From NCBI GenBank assembly GCA_023394965.1, contig JAEWZX010000042.1, positions 186,001 through 250,000 on the forward strand: a DNA stretch of 64,000 nucleotides, read 5' to 3'. The translations under genes were made by a program, and so were the position numbers. The notes below the pieces were generated by a model, which was not told the origin of the DNA, ran no database searches, and saw only the letters and a list, made by a program, of their open reading frames with translations. Positions within the stretch are counted from its first letter, which is position 1, and every line of letters starts with the position of its first letter. This DNA comes from Pseudomonadota bacterium. Lineage in GTDB: Bacteria > Pseudomonadota > Alphaproteobacteria > Sphingomonadales > Sphingomonadaceae. This document shows, piece after piece, positions 54,351-62,720 of the stretch.

Positions 54351-55505
54351 ATGCACGCAACCGAAGCCCTCTCGCCGGATCAGGCCACAGCACTATTCGA
54401 CCTGCCTAAGCCGGCATCCCAGTGCCGTATCGTCGTCGCGATGTCGGGCGGAGTGGACAGCTCCGTCGTCGCCGCCCTTGCGGCCCGCACCGGCGCCGAG
54501 GTGATCGGGATCACGCTGCAACTTTACGACTATGGCGCGGCGACCGGCAGGAAGGGAGCGTGCTGTGCCGGCGACGACATTCGCGATGCCCGTGCCGTGG
54601 CGGAGCGGCTGGGTATTGCCCACTATGTGCACGATCATGAAAGCGCCTTCCGCGAAGACGTGGTCGAAACATTCGCGGACGATTATCTCGCCGGCCGCAC
54701 GCCCGTACCCTGCATCCGCTGTAATATGGGGCCCAAATTCACCGATCTGCTAGCCATGGCGCGCGAATTGGGCGCCGATTGTCTGGCTACAGGCCACTAT
54801 GTCCGGCGCATCATGGGCGCAGCCGGTCCGGAACTACACCGCGCCGTCGATCCGGCGCGTGACCAATCCTATTTTCTGTATGCGACGACGGAAGCACAAC
54901 TGGATTTTCTTCGCTTCCCCCTTGGCGGCATGCCCAAGACCGAGGTGCGCGAACTGGCCGAAAGCGCCGGCCTGCGCAATGCCGCCAAGCCGGACAGCCA
55001 GGATATCTGTTTCGTGCCCGACGGCGATTACGCCAAGATCGTCAAGAAAATGCGTCCGGAAGGCGCGAGGCCGGGTTTAATCGTCCACGCTGCTACCGGC
55101 GAGACGCTGGGAGAACACCGGGGAGTGATCCACTATACCGTCGGCCAGCGCCGGGGGCTCGAGATCGGCGGCCAGCCCGAACCGCTTTATGTGGTCGGGA
55201 TCAATGCTGCCGAAGCGCAGGTAAAGGTCGGCCCCAAGCGCATGCTGGCTGTCACGCAGGCGCATATCGTGGAAACGAACCGCATCGGACCGCTACCGGA
55301 CATGCCGTTGACAGCCAAGGTCCGCAGCCTCGCGCGGCCGGTGCCGGTAGAACTCGATGGCTCTCTGGGCGATGGCGAATCGGCCACGATTCGCTTTGTC
55401 GACCCCGAATTCGGGGTCGCCCCGGGGCAGGCAGCAGTGATCTATGCTGGCGACAGGGTTGTGGGCGGCGGCTGGATCGATTCGACCACGCGAATCACAG
55501 TCTAG
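54351..55505 (+). CDS. mnmA: tRNA-specific 2-thiouridylase
   Basis: Thiolates U34 of tRNA-Glu, -Gln and -Lys. 384 residues from ATG 54351, preceded by GGGAG. ATP-pyrophosphatase loop AMSGGVDSSVVAAL near 28, CCAGDDIRDAR near 70, first catalytic Cys in PVPCIRCNMGPKF near 120, second in DSQDICFVPDG near 215, and a C-terminal beta-barrel domain. It shares its promoter region with sciP and overlaps the convergent small gene by four bases. Confidence 0.96.
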   Translation: MHATEALSPDQATALFDLPKPASQCRIVVAMSGGVDSSVVAALAARTGAEVIGITLQLYDYGAATGRKGACCAGDDIRDARAVAERLGIAHYVHDHESAFREDVVETFADDYLAGRTPVPCIRCNMGPKFTDLLAMARELGADCLATGHYVRRIMGAAGPELHRAVDPARDQSYFLYATTEAQLDFLRFPLGGMPKTEVRELAESAGLRNAAKPDSQDICFVPDGDYAKIVKKMRPEGARPGLIVHAATGETLGEHRGVIHYTVGQRRGLEIGGQPEPLYVVGINAAEAQVKVGPKRMLAVTQAHIVETNRIGPLPDMPLTAKVRSLARPVPVELDGSLGDGESATIRFVDPEFGVAPGQAAVIYAGDRVVGGGWIDSTTRITV

Positions 55506-55846
55506 CCCGGCCACTCCTGCAAGAGGCAGCCATAGCCCTTGCGGTATGTTGCGGTATCCGACGCGATGAGGGGAAGCGAGGCGGTAACGCTTTTCGCTGC
55601 AGCATCCTCGCTAAGAGAAATCAGCCCCATGCCATCGAGCTTGTCCTTGGCGCAATCGTCGAGGCTGCGTCCGGCTACAAAACGGCAGGAACAGGCGACG
55701 CGCGCGGCATAGGCAGATCCGGTCGCGCCGGTCTTGCGCAGCCCCTCACCCCAGGCAATCCAGGCTGCGCCCAAGAGAACGGCCACGAAGGCTATCGCCA
55801 GCAGCCAGAGACGCGTCTTGTTCGGATGTGTTTTGGCCGTTGCCAA
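55502..55846 (-). CDS. Small single-helix membrane protein of unknown function
   Basis: 114 residues. One helix (about 12-32, LWLLAIAFVAVLLGAAWIAW) followed by an exported domain with a cysteine cluster, RVACSCRFVAGRSLDDCAKD, and a last cysteine in YGCLLQEW. The cysteines suggest disulfides or metal binding in the periplasm. Divergent from and 32 bases away from the beta-lactamase-family gene, a pairing that hints at shared use. Not recognised beyond this. Confidence 0.7.
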   Translation of the reverse strand: MATAKTHPNKTRLWLLAIAFVAVLLGAAWIAWGEGLRKTGATGSAYAARVACSCRFVAGRSLDDCAKDKLDGMGLISLSEDAAAKSVTASLPLIASDTATYRKGYGCLLQEWPG

Positions 55847-55878
55847 GCGGGATTCCTTCGTGCGACTGACACAGAGCC

Positions 55879-57009
55879 ATGACCCTGCGTTTCGCCCCCC
55901 TTATCGCGCTTGCCCTCGCCACCTCAAGCCTCGTCTCCTGTGGCTCGCCGGGTCCGGTCGAAGAACCGCCGCTGAGCGAAGAGGCCCTGGCCGCAGTGAG
56001 CGAAGATCCCGGCGCCCCCACCAATGCGCTGGCCCGCGCCGCAGACGAATTGTTTACGCTGGATGGCCTTGGAGAAACACGCGCCCTGGTGGTCTATCAC
56101 GGCGGCAAGCTGGCGCTGGAACGCTATGCCCCAGGCTATGATCGAAACACGCGCTTCGTCAGCTGGTCGATGGCGAAAACAGTGACCGCGGTCATGATCG
56201 GCATGCTGGTGGCAGACGGGCAGTTGCGGCTCGATGCGCCAGCCCCCGTGCCCCGCTGGCAACGCACCGGCGATCCGCGTGCCGAGATAACCCTGCGCCA
56301 CCTACTGCAGATGCGCAGCGGGCTCGAGCATACCGAAGCCGGCGATCCGCCCTGGGAAAGCAGCGAAGTGAGGATGCTGTTTCTGGACGGTCGGGACGAC
56401 ATGGCCGATTATGCCACCGCTCAACCGCTCGAGGCCGAGCCGGGAGAGAAATTCGAATATTCCTCCAACACCACCGTTATTCTCGCCGCGATCGCCGCGC
56501 GGGCGCTGACCGACAGCAAAGATCCCGAAGTGCGCCGCAAGGCAGTGGCCGACTACCTCGAGGCGCGATTGTTTGCTCCATTGGGCATGACGAGCGCCGT
56601 GCCCGAATTCGACCGCGCCGGCACCTTGATTGGCGGAAGCCTGATCCACGCGACCGCGCGCGACTGGGCAAAGTTCGGCGAATTGCTGCGCAACAAGGGC
56701 TCTTATCGCGGAGAGCAGCTGGTGCCGCGCCAATGGGTCGAGGAAATGGTCGAGCCGAGCCCGCGCAGCCCACAATATGGTTTCCAGACCTGGCTCAATC
56801 GCCCGCTGCCCGAAGGCGAAGAGCACCCGCTCTTCCCGGACCGGGCCCCGCACAGCGCCTTTTCGCTGATCGGCCACATGGGCCAGTATGTTTTTGTATC
56901 GCCCGCGCAGAAACTCACCGTAGTACGGCTCGGCCATTCGAATGCGGAACAGCGCAGGGCCATGCTTCAGCAGTTGGCCGACGTGATCGAACTGTATCCG
57001 GCGAGTTAG
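55879..57009 (+). CDS. Class C beta-lactamase-family serine hydrolase, lipoprotein
   Basis: 376 residues. Lipoprotein signal ending SLVSC (Cys near 21). Active-site landmarks: SWSMAKT near 94 (SxxK), EYSSNTT near 195 (YxN), and SLIGHMGQY near 330 in place of a strict KTG box (HxG variant, as in many esterase-type members). It may be an esterase, D-aminopeptidase or peptide hydrolase in the envelope; resistance to beta-lactams cannot be inferred. Overlaps the convergent phzF-like gene by four bases. Confidence 0.88.
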   Translation: MTLRFAPLIALALATSSLVSCGSPGPVEEPPLSEEALAAVSEDPGAPTNALARAADELFTLDGLGETRALVVYHGGKLALERYAPGYDRNTRFVSWSMAKTVTAVMIGMLVADGQLRLDAPAPVPRWQRTGDPRAEITLRHLLQMRSGLEHTEAGDPPWESSEVRMLFLDGRDDMADYATAQPLEAEPGEKFEYSSNTTVILAAIAARALTDSKDPEVRRKAVADYLEARLFAPLGMTSAVPEFDRAGTLIGGSLIHATARDWAKFGELLRNKGSYRGEQLVPRQWVEEMVEPSPRSPQYGFQTWLNRPLPEGEEHPLFPDRAPHSAFSLIGHMGQYVFVSPAQKLTVVRLGHSNAEQRRAMLQQLADVIELYPAS

Positions 57010-57803
57010 GGCAGGAAGAAACTGCCTTCCACCACGGTGACGCAGGATCCGGAAAGAATCGCCCTGTCTCCCTCGCGTCGGCACGTTGCATGCCCACCTC
57101 GCCTGGATGCCTGGAACGCGGTAAAGCTCTCGCGCCCGAGACGCTCTGCCCAGAAATCGGTGAGTGCCGCATGGGCAGAGCCTGTGAAGCCATCTTCATC
57201 GACCCCACCGCCCGGCACGAACACACGGCTCACGACGTCGGTCTGGGTGCCGGGCGCTGTGCAGATGAACTGATCGTTCCCCAGTGCGCCCAACCCGCGC
57301 AGATCGGGATCGAGCCTGCGCACCTGCTCCTCGTTTTCGAACAGATAAATGCCATAGCGATCATCGTGGAGCCACACTTCCTGCGGCTCCGTGCGCAACA
57401 GCCCGACGGCTTCCGGCCATTCCCCCGGCTGCGTGCGGATCAGCGGGAGCGCCAGTTCATATCCGGCCGCGTCCCGCGCCACTTCAAGCAAACCGGCCTG
57501 GCGGGTGCGGAAGGTCACTTTCTCCCCGCCATCGCGGTTCAGCAGGACATGGCCGCTTGCCAGTGTCGCATGGCCGCACAAGCGCACTTCTTCGGCCGGG
57601 GTGAACCAGCGCAGTTCCCAGTCCGCCGCGCCACTTTCATCCCGCACGAGGAAGGCGGTTTCGGGGAAATTGTTCTCCTCTGCAATCGCCAGCAGGGTCG
57701 TATCGTCGAGCCAGCCATCCAGCGGCATCACTGCAGCCTGATTGCCGGCGAAGGGGCGGTCCGCAAAGGCATCGACATGCCAGTAGGGCAGCGTCCTGCT
57801 CAT
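57006..57803 (-). CDS. PhzF-family isomerase-like protein
   Basis: 265 residues of the PhzF/DAP-epimerase fold. N-terminal HVDAFADRPFAGNQAAVMPL and the general-acid Glu in EENNFPETAFL near 43; ELRWFTPAEEVRLCGHATLAS near 65 and GSAHAALTDFW near 210 complete the signature. Mostly of unknown substrate outside phenazine producers; no phenazine genes are nearby. It overlaps the CDF transporter gene by four bases. Confidence 0.9.
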   Translation of the reverse strand: MSRTLPYWHVDAFADRPFAGNQAAVMPLDGWLDDTTLLAIAEENNFPETAFLVRDESGAADWELRWFTPAEEVRLCGHATLASGHVLLNRDGGEKVTFRTRQAGLLEVARDAAGYELALPLIRTQPGEWPEAVGLLRTEPQEVWLHDDRYGIYLFENEEQVRRLDPDLRGLGALGNDQFICTAPGTQTDVVSRVFVPGGGVDEDGFTGSAHAALTDFWAERLGRESFTAFQASRRGGHATCRREGDRAILSGSCVTVVEGSFFLP

Positions 57804-58735
57804 GCTTCTTTCTCCAGTTTGGCAAACTCGTCCTTTTCAACGAGCGGATTGCCGGGTTCGTCTACATGGCCTTCGGGATCGATATGGATCAGCAGTTCCA
57901 TGCCGGGGAACTGAGCACACAGATCCGCCTCAACCCGTTCGATAATGGCGTGAGCCTCTTTGATGGTCATGGTCGGGGGCAGATCGACATGAAACTGCAC
58001 GAAGTCGCGATTACCACTCGTCCGGGTGCGCAGATCGTGAAGGTTCGACAGTTCGGGATGCCGTGCCGCAGCCTCCACAAAGGCAAGCCGCCGCGATTCG
58101 GGCCATTCGCGGTCCATCAGGTCGTCCACCGCCTCGGTTGCCCCACGCCATGCGCCGAAAGCAAGCCATGCTGCTATCGCCAGGCCGAAAAGAGGGTCGG
58201 CAATACCGAAACCGACATATTGATCGAGCACCAGCGCCGCGATGACGGCCAGGTTGAGAAGCAGGTCGGACTTGTAGTGCAGATGGTCGGTCTGGATCGC
58301 GAGGCTGCGCGTACGGTTCATCACATGGCGCTGCCAGCCGAGCAGGGCGAATGTCAGCACAATCGCGACCACCGACACTGCAATACCTTCCCCGGCGGCG
58401 GCTGTTCCAGCTTCTCCGGCAAGCTGCATGATCGCGCGAACGGCAATGCCGAATGCCGAAAGCGCAATCAGCATGACCTGGAAAATTGCTGCCAGCGCTT
58501 CCGCCTTGCCATGGCCGAAGCGATGTTCTTCGTCGGCCGGCATGGAGGCGACCCACACCCCGGTTAGCGTGGCAAGGCTGGCAATAAGATCGAGCGCGGA
58601 ATCGGCCAGGCTGCCGAGCATGGCAGTCGAACCGGTACGCAAGCTCGCCCAGGTCTTGAGCGCGACCAGCACGAGAGCCACCGAAATGGACGCCATCGCT
58701 GCCGAGCGGGCGAGCTTTGCGCTGTTGGTGGTCAT
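57800..58735 (-). CDS. Cation diffusion facilitator (FieF-like divalent metal exporter)
   Basis: About 311 residues from MTTNSAKLARSAAM at 58735, whose ATGA overlap with the upstream pdxH stop supports it over the longer frame. Six helices and a cytoplasmic C-terminal domain. Metal sites: LADSALDLIAS near 45 (DxxxD), HRFGHGKAEALA near 75, and TDHLHYKSDLLLN near 150 (HxxxD). Exports Zn2+, Fe2+ or similar. Confidence 0.9.
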   Translation of the reverse strand: MTTNSAKLARSAAMASISVALVLVALKTWASLRTGSTAMLGSLADSALDLIASLATLTGVWVASMPADEEHRFGHGKAEALAAIFQVMLIALSAFGIAVRAIMQLAGEAGTAAAGEGIAVSVVAIVLTFALLGWQRHVMNRTRSLAIQTDHLHYKSDLLLNLAVIAALVLDQYVGFGIADPLFGLAIAAWLAFGAWRGATEAVDDLMDREWPESRRLAFVEAAARHPELSNLHDLRTRTSGNRDFVQFHVDLPPTMTIKEAHAIIERVEADLCAQFPGMELLIHIDPEGHVDEPGNPLVEKDEFAKLEKEA

Positions 58736-59340
58736 GGATAGAGCAGCGTATTCGACCACGCATCTTCGGCGCTTTCGCGCAGGAACAGGCGGCGATCATG
58801 AAGACGGTACTGGCGATCCTGCCAGAATTCGATCCGGCGCGGGCTCAGTCGGAAACCGGTCCAGTGCGATGGGCGGGGTATGTCGTCTTCGGGATAGCGC
58901 TCTTCCAGCGCCGCCACCCGATCCACATAGATCTGTCGGTCGGGCAAGGGGCGCGACTGATCGCTGGCCGCCGACCCGATCTGCGATACCCGGGGGCGCG
59001 AATGAAAATAGGCGTCCGCCATTTCCGCGCTCACTTCTTCCAACGGACCTTCGATCCGGATCTGCCGACGCAGGCTTTTCCAGTGGAACAGCAGTGCGGC
59101 ACGCATATTGGCGCGAATCTGCTCGCCTTTCCGGCTTTCCGTATTGGTGTAGAAAACAAATCCGTCGCTGCCGTGATCCTTCAGCAGCACCATGCGCACC
59201 GATGGAAAACCATCGGGCGATGCCGTCGCCAGCGCCATGGCATTGGAATCGTTCGGTTCGCTTTCCTTCGCTTCGGCGAACCAGACTTCAAACAGCGTGA
59301 AAGGGTCGCTTTGGGGAATGGCACTTTCTTCGGTCTGCAT
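58732..59340 (-). CDS. pdxH: Pyridoxamine 5'-phosphate oxidase
   Basis: FMN enzyme making pyridoxal 5'-phosphate. 202 residues from MQTEESAIPQ at 59340, with AGGAAA upstream; the 25-codon earlier extension is less likely. Conserved PDGFPSVRMVLLKDHGSDGFVFYTN near 50-74 (FMN/PLP contacts, split), RVSQIGSAASDQSRPL near 130 and the C-terminal FRLSPRRIEFWQ and RLHDR segments. Divergent from the CbpA-like gene. Confidence 0.95.
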   Translation of the reverse strand: MQTEESAIPQSDPFTLFEVWFAEAKESEPNDSNAMALATASPDGFPSVRMVLLKDHGSDGFVFYTNTESRKGEQIRANMRAALLFHWKSLRRQIRIEGPLEEVSAEMADAYFHSRPRVSQIGSAASDQSRPLPDRQIYVDRVAALEERYPEDDIPRPSHWTGFRLSPRRIEFWQDRQYRLHDRRLFLRESAEDAWSNTLLYP

Positions 59341-59526
59341 CGGACATTTCCTAATCGTGAGCCGCTGGGAATAGCGCGGGAGCAAGATATACCGGTACCC
59401 GTGTCGGCGAGACACAGAATATAGAGGCAGTGGCCATCGCCAGCGAGACGCCCTCTATCGCCAATATATGCTTCAGGAAAGCGCGCGTACTTGCATGCGC
59501 AAGGCGTCGCAATTAGCTAACACACC

Positions 59527-60480
59527 ATGGCCGATCCCTATTCCACCCTCGGTGTCGCGCGCGACGCGTCCGAAAAAGACATCAAGAGCGCCTATCGCAA
59601 GCTCGCCAAGGAACTGCATCCCGACCGCAACAAGGATAACCCCAACGCGGCCGAACGCTTCAGTCAGGTGACCAATGCGTATGACCTGTTGTCCGACAAG
59701 GACAAACGGGCGCAGTTCGACCGGGGCGAAATCGATGCCGATGGTAATCCTGCCAATCCTTTCGCCGGAATGGGCGGGGGTGGCGGCTTCCGGCCCAATG
59801 GTGGCCAGCGTGGTTTCAGGACGGAGGATTTCCAGGGTTTCGGCGGTGAAGAGGTCGACCTTGGCGATATTTTCGAAGGGCTTTTCGGCGGCCGCGGCCA
59901 ACGCGCGGGCGGGGGCAGTCCCTTCGGCGGAGCCCAGCAGCACCGCCGCCCGCCGCCGCAGAAAGGCGCCGATATTGCCTATAAATTACGGGTCTCCTTC
60001 ACCGATGCGGCAACACTGAAAGACCAGCGCATCACACTGGCGGACGGCAAGACGATCGATCTCAAATTGCCCAAGGGTGTCGAAGACGGCACGCAAATGC
60101 GACTCAAGGGCAAGGGCCAGCAGGGGCCGGGCGGCGCAGGCGACGGAATCGTCACCATTTCGATCGACAAGCATAAAGTGTATCGGCGCGAAGGTGACGA
60201 TGTGCGTTTCGATCTGCCGATCACGCTCGACGAAGCAGTGAACGGGGCCAGGGTGCGCGTACCCACTGTCGATGGCCCGGTGATGATGACGATCAAATCC
60301 GGCACCGATGGCGGCACGGTCCTGCGCCTCAAGGGCAAAGGGTTCACCCGCAAGGATGGAAGCCGCGGCGATCAGCTCGTCACGCTCGAAATTCAGCTCC
60401 CCGAAAATGTTGAAGAGCTTGCCAAGCGGCTGGATGGGTGGAAGGACGATGGCGATCCGCGCAGCAAGCTCGGGATTTAG
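59527..60480 (+). CDS. CbpA-type DnaJ co-chaperone
   Basis: 317 residues: J domain at 1-70 with HPDRNKDNP, a Gly/Phe-rich linker (about 80-150, GMGGGGGFRPNGGQRGF), and a DnaJ C-terminal domain (about 150-310) without the zinc-finger cysteines, which makes it CbpA-like. Recruits substrate to DnaK, often in stress or stationary phase. Followed four bases later by the YihY-family gene with a TTG start. Confidence 0.92.
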   Translation: MADPYSTLGVARDASEKDIKSAYRKLAKELHPDRNKDNPNAAERFSQVTNAYDLLSDKDKRAQFDRGEIDADGNPANPFAGMGGGGGFRPNGGQRGFRTEDFQGFGGEEVDLGDIFEGLFGGRGQRAGGGSPFGGAQQHRRPPPQKGADIAYKLRVSFTDAATLKDQRITLADGKTIDLKLPKGVEDGTQMRLKGKGQQGPGGAGDGIVTISIDKHKVYRREGDDVRFDLPITLDEAVNGARVRVPTVDGPVMMTIKSGTDGGTVLRLKGKGFTRKDGSRGDQLVTLEIQLPENVEELAKRLDGWKDDGDPRSKLGI

Positions 60481-60483
60481 TTT

Positions 60484-61506
60484 TTGTCGCAGCAGCAACT
60501 TCCGGACAGTCAGGAACGCGAAGTCCATTCGCTTTCGCCGGAGCAGCGCCGGAAGGACGCGCGCGATCTGCGCAATCGTATAGAACAACGGGTCGGGCCG
60601 GGAACGCGCGCCTGGGACGTCGCCAAACGTACGCTGGTCGGCACGTATAACGATGGCTTCATCCATGCCGGCAATCTCGCCTATCTTTCGATGCTGGCGA
60701 TTTTTCCCTTTTTCATTCTCGGGGCAGCGGTTTTTTCTGCTTTCGGAGAGGAGGCCGAACGCGCGGCGACGATCAACGCCGTACTCAGCGCGATGCCTCC
60801 GGTGGTCGGAAACGTCATCGAACCGGTCGCGCGTGACGCGATAGAGGCGCGCAGCGGCTGGCTGCTGTGGCTCGGCGGACTGGTGGGGCTGTGGACCGTC
60901 GGCAGCCTGATCGAAACGATACGCGATATCCTCCGCCGCGCGTATGGGACGCAAGCGGCCCATGCCTTCTGGAAATATCGCCTGCTGTCCTCCGGTGTGA
61001 TACTGGCAGCGGTGTTTCTGCTGATGCTCAGCCTGATCGCCCAGTTTCTGATCGGCACCGCACAGGAAGTCATTCAAGCCTATTTTCCGGAGCTGGTGGA
61101 CAGGATTTCTGATCTGCGTCTGTCGCGGATCGTCCCGGCTCTCGGCCTGTTCGGGTCTCTTTATCTTATCTTTTATTCGCTTACGCCCTCGAAATACCGG
61201 CGCAAGCGCTATCCCAAATGGCCCGGCGTGCTGCTGACCACTTTATGGTGGATCGCGGTGACCACTCTGATGCCTGCAGTGCTGCGCAATTTCTTCTCCT
61301 ATGACCTGACCTATGGCGGTCTGGCAGGTGTAATGATCGCGCTGTTCTTTTTCTGGCTTGTCGGGCTTGGTGTGGTTATCGGCGCGGAATTGAATGCTGC
61401 ATTGGCCGAAACGCCCGAGGAAGAGATGAATCTGATCGGGCAGGAAGACGAACGCCGCCGGGCCTCTCTGGCCAGGGAAATGCAAGAAGAGGAGAACGCT
61501 GCATGA
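60484..61506 (+). CDS. YihY/virulence factor BrkB family membrane protein
   Basis: 340 residues from a TTG at 60484, with CGGGA 9-13 bases upstream; no later ATG precedes the first helix. Six helices (about 60-300) with the family segments GNLAYLSMLAIFPFFILGAA near 60-78 and GGLAGVMIALFFFWLVGLGVVIGAELNAAL near 280-310, split here. Earlier called ribonuclease BN in error in some databases. Ends coupled to fabI by ATGA. Confidence 0.87.
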   Translation: MSQQQLPDSQEREVHSLSPEQRRKDARDLRNRIEQRVGPGTRAWDVAKRTLVGTYNDGFIHAGNLAYLSMLAIFPFFILGAAVFSAFGEEAERAATINAVLSAMPPVVGNVIEPVARDAIEARSGWLLWLGGLVGLWTVGSLIETIRDILRRAYGTQAAHAFWKYRLLSSGVILAAVFLLMLSLIAQFLIGTAQEVIQAYFPELVDRISDLRLSRIVPALGLFGSLYLIFYSLTPSKYRRKRYPKWPGVLLTTLWWIAVTTLMPAVLRNFFSYDLTYGGLAGVMIALFFFWLVGLGVVIGAELNAALAETPEEEMNLIGQEDERRRASLAREMQEEENAA

Positions 61507-62306
61507 GCGGGTTGATGACAGGTAAGCGCGGGCTGATCATGGGCCTTGCCAACGACAAATCGCTGGCTTGGGGTATCGCCAGGCAATTGCGCGAACAGGG
61601 CGCTGAACTCGCCTTTTCCTATCAGGGAGAAGCGCTGAAAAAGCGTGTGGGCCCCCTCGCTGAACAGCTGGGCAGCGACTTCCTGATCGAATGCGACGTA
61701 TCCGACATGGCCGCGCTCGATACTGCCTTCGACACGCTCAAGTCACGTTGGGACACGATCGATTTCATCGTCCATGCCATCGTTTTTTCGGACAAGAACG
61801 AACTGCGCGGGAAATATGTCGACACCAGTCTCGACAACTTCCTGATGACGATGAACATTTCGGCCTATTCTCTGGTCGCCGTGGCCCAGCGTGCCGCAGC
61901 CATGATGCCCAATGGCGGCTCAATCCTCACGCTGACCTACTATGGCGCGGAAAAGGTCATCCCCCATTACAATGTTATGGGCGTGGCCAAGGCAGCACTG
62001 GAAACTTCGGTGAAATACCTCGCCAACGATCTCGGCCCGCAGAACATTCGTGTGAACGCGATCAGCGCAGGCCCCATCAAGACGCTGGCCGCCAGCGGCA
62101 TCGGCGACTTCCGCTATATCCTCAAGTGGAACGAACTGAACTCGCCGCTGCGCCGCAACGTCACCATCGACGACGTCGGTGGATCGGGGCTCTATTTCCT
62201 GTCCGACCTCTCGTCGGGTGTGACGGGCGAAACCCATCACGTTGATGCGGGCTACCATGTGGTGGGCATGAAACAGGAAGACGCGCCCGATATCGGCCTT
62301 ACGTAA
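61503..62306 (+). CDS. fabI: Enoyl-[acyl-carrier-protein] reductase (NADH), FabI type
   Basis: Last reductive step of fatty-acid elongation. 267 residues. N-terminal GKRGLIMGLANDKSLAWGIA carries the FabI nucleotide signature; the catalytic Tyr-x6-Lys is in HYNVMGVAKAAL near 158-168, with YYGAEKVIPHYN before it. ANDLGPQNIRVNAISAGPIKTLAASGI is conserved FabI. It is the triclosan-sensitive class. The start overlaps the YihY stop (ATGA). Confidence 0.96.
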   Translation: MSGLMTGKRGLIMGLANDKSLAWGIARQLREQGAELAFSYQGEALKKRVGPLAEQLGSDFLIECDVSDMAALDTAFDTLKSRWDTIDFIVHAIVFSDKNELRGKYVDTSLDNFLMTMNISAYSLVAVAQRAAAMMPNGGSILTLTYYGAEKVIPHYNVMGVAKAALETSVKYLANDLGPQNIRVNAISAGPIKTLAASGIGDFRYILKWNELNSPLRRNVTIDDVGGSGLYFLSDLSSGVTGETHHVDAGYHVVGMKQEDAPDIGLT

Positions 62307-62354
62307 GGTTGATGCTTGCCATGTGTTCTGCCTAAACGAGTGCAGAAGCATACG

Positions 62355-62673
62355 ATGCCAGACTGTGGCTGCTTGTTCGGTGTGGTGAGATACCCGGTCG
62401 GGTAAACCAACACATCGCTCACTATATCATTGCAGCGATTGCGGCGCACTGTCAGGTGCACCTGCCACGGCCTGGATGGCCTTCCCCGAGGATGCCTCTC
62501 GCATAATTGCGGGGGAAGAAGTCGCGCATAATTCCTTCTCAGCATCGTGGTGCCATTTCTGCGGAAAGTGCGGCACCCGTATGTATTTCATCAACAAAGA
62601 AATGCTGCCGGGCATCGTGAATATCCAGTCCGCAAGGCTGGACGAACGACAGGCACATCCACCAACCACATAA
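62355..62673 (+). pseudogene. Frameshifted GFA-family (glutathione-dependent formaldehyde-activating-like) gene
   Basis: Two frames join into one recognisable protein. Frame one from ATG 62355 reads MPDCGCLFGVVRYPVG then TAA at 62403; the other frame from 62404 continues KPTHRSLYHCSDCGALSGAP, ATAWMAFPEDASRI, and FCGKCGTRMYF to a TAA at 62671. The order GxCLxGxVRY, CHCxxC, FCxxCGT is that of GFA/CENP-V-type proteins, with zinc-binding cysteines. A net shift near 62389-62403 breaks it, and an out-of-frame ORF of 65 residues remains. The C-terminus is about full length. An assembly error is possible. Confidence 0.75.
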
Positions 62674-62720
62674 ATCCCGACGGCTGAATGGCTGCGTTAC
62701 CCAGGGCGGTAATATCCCTG

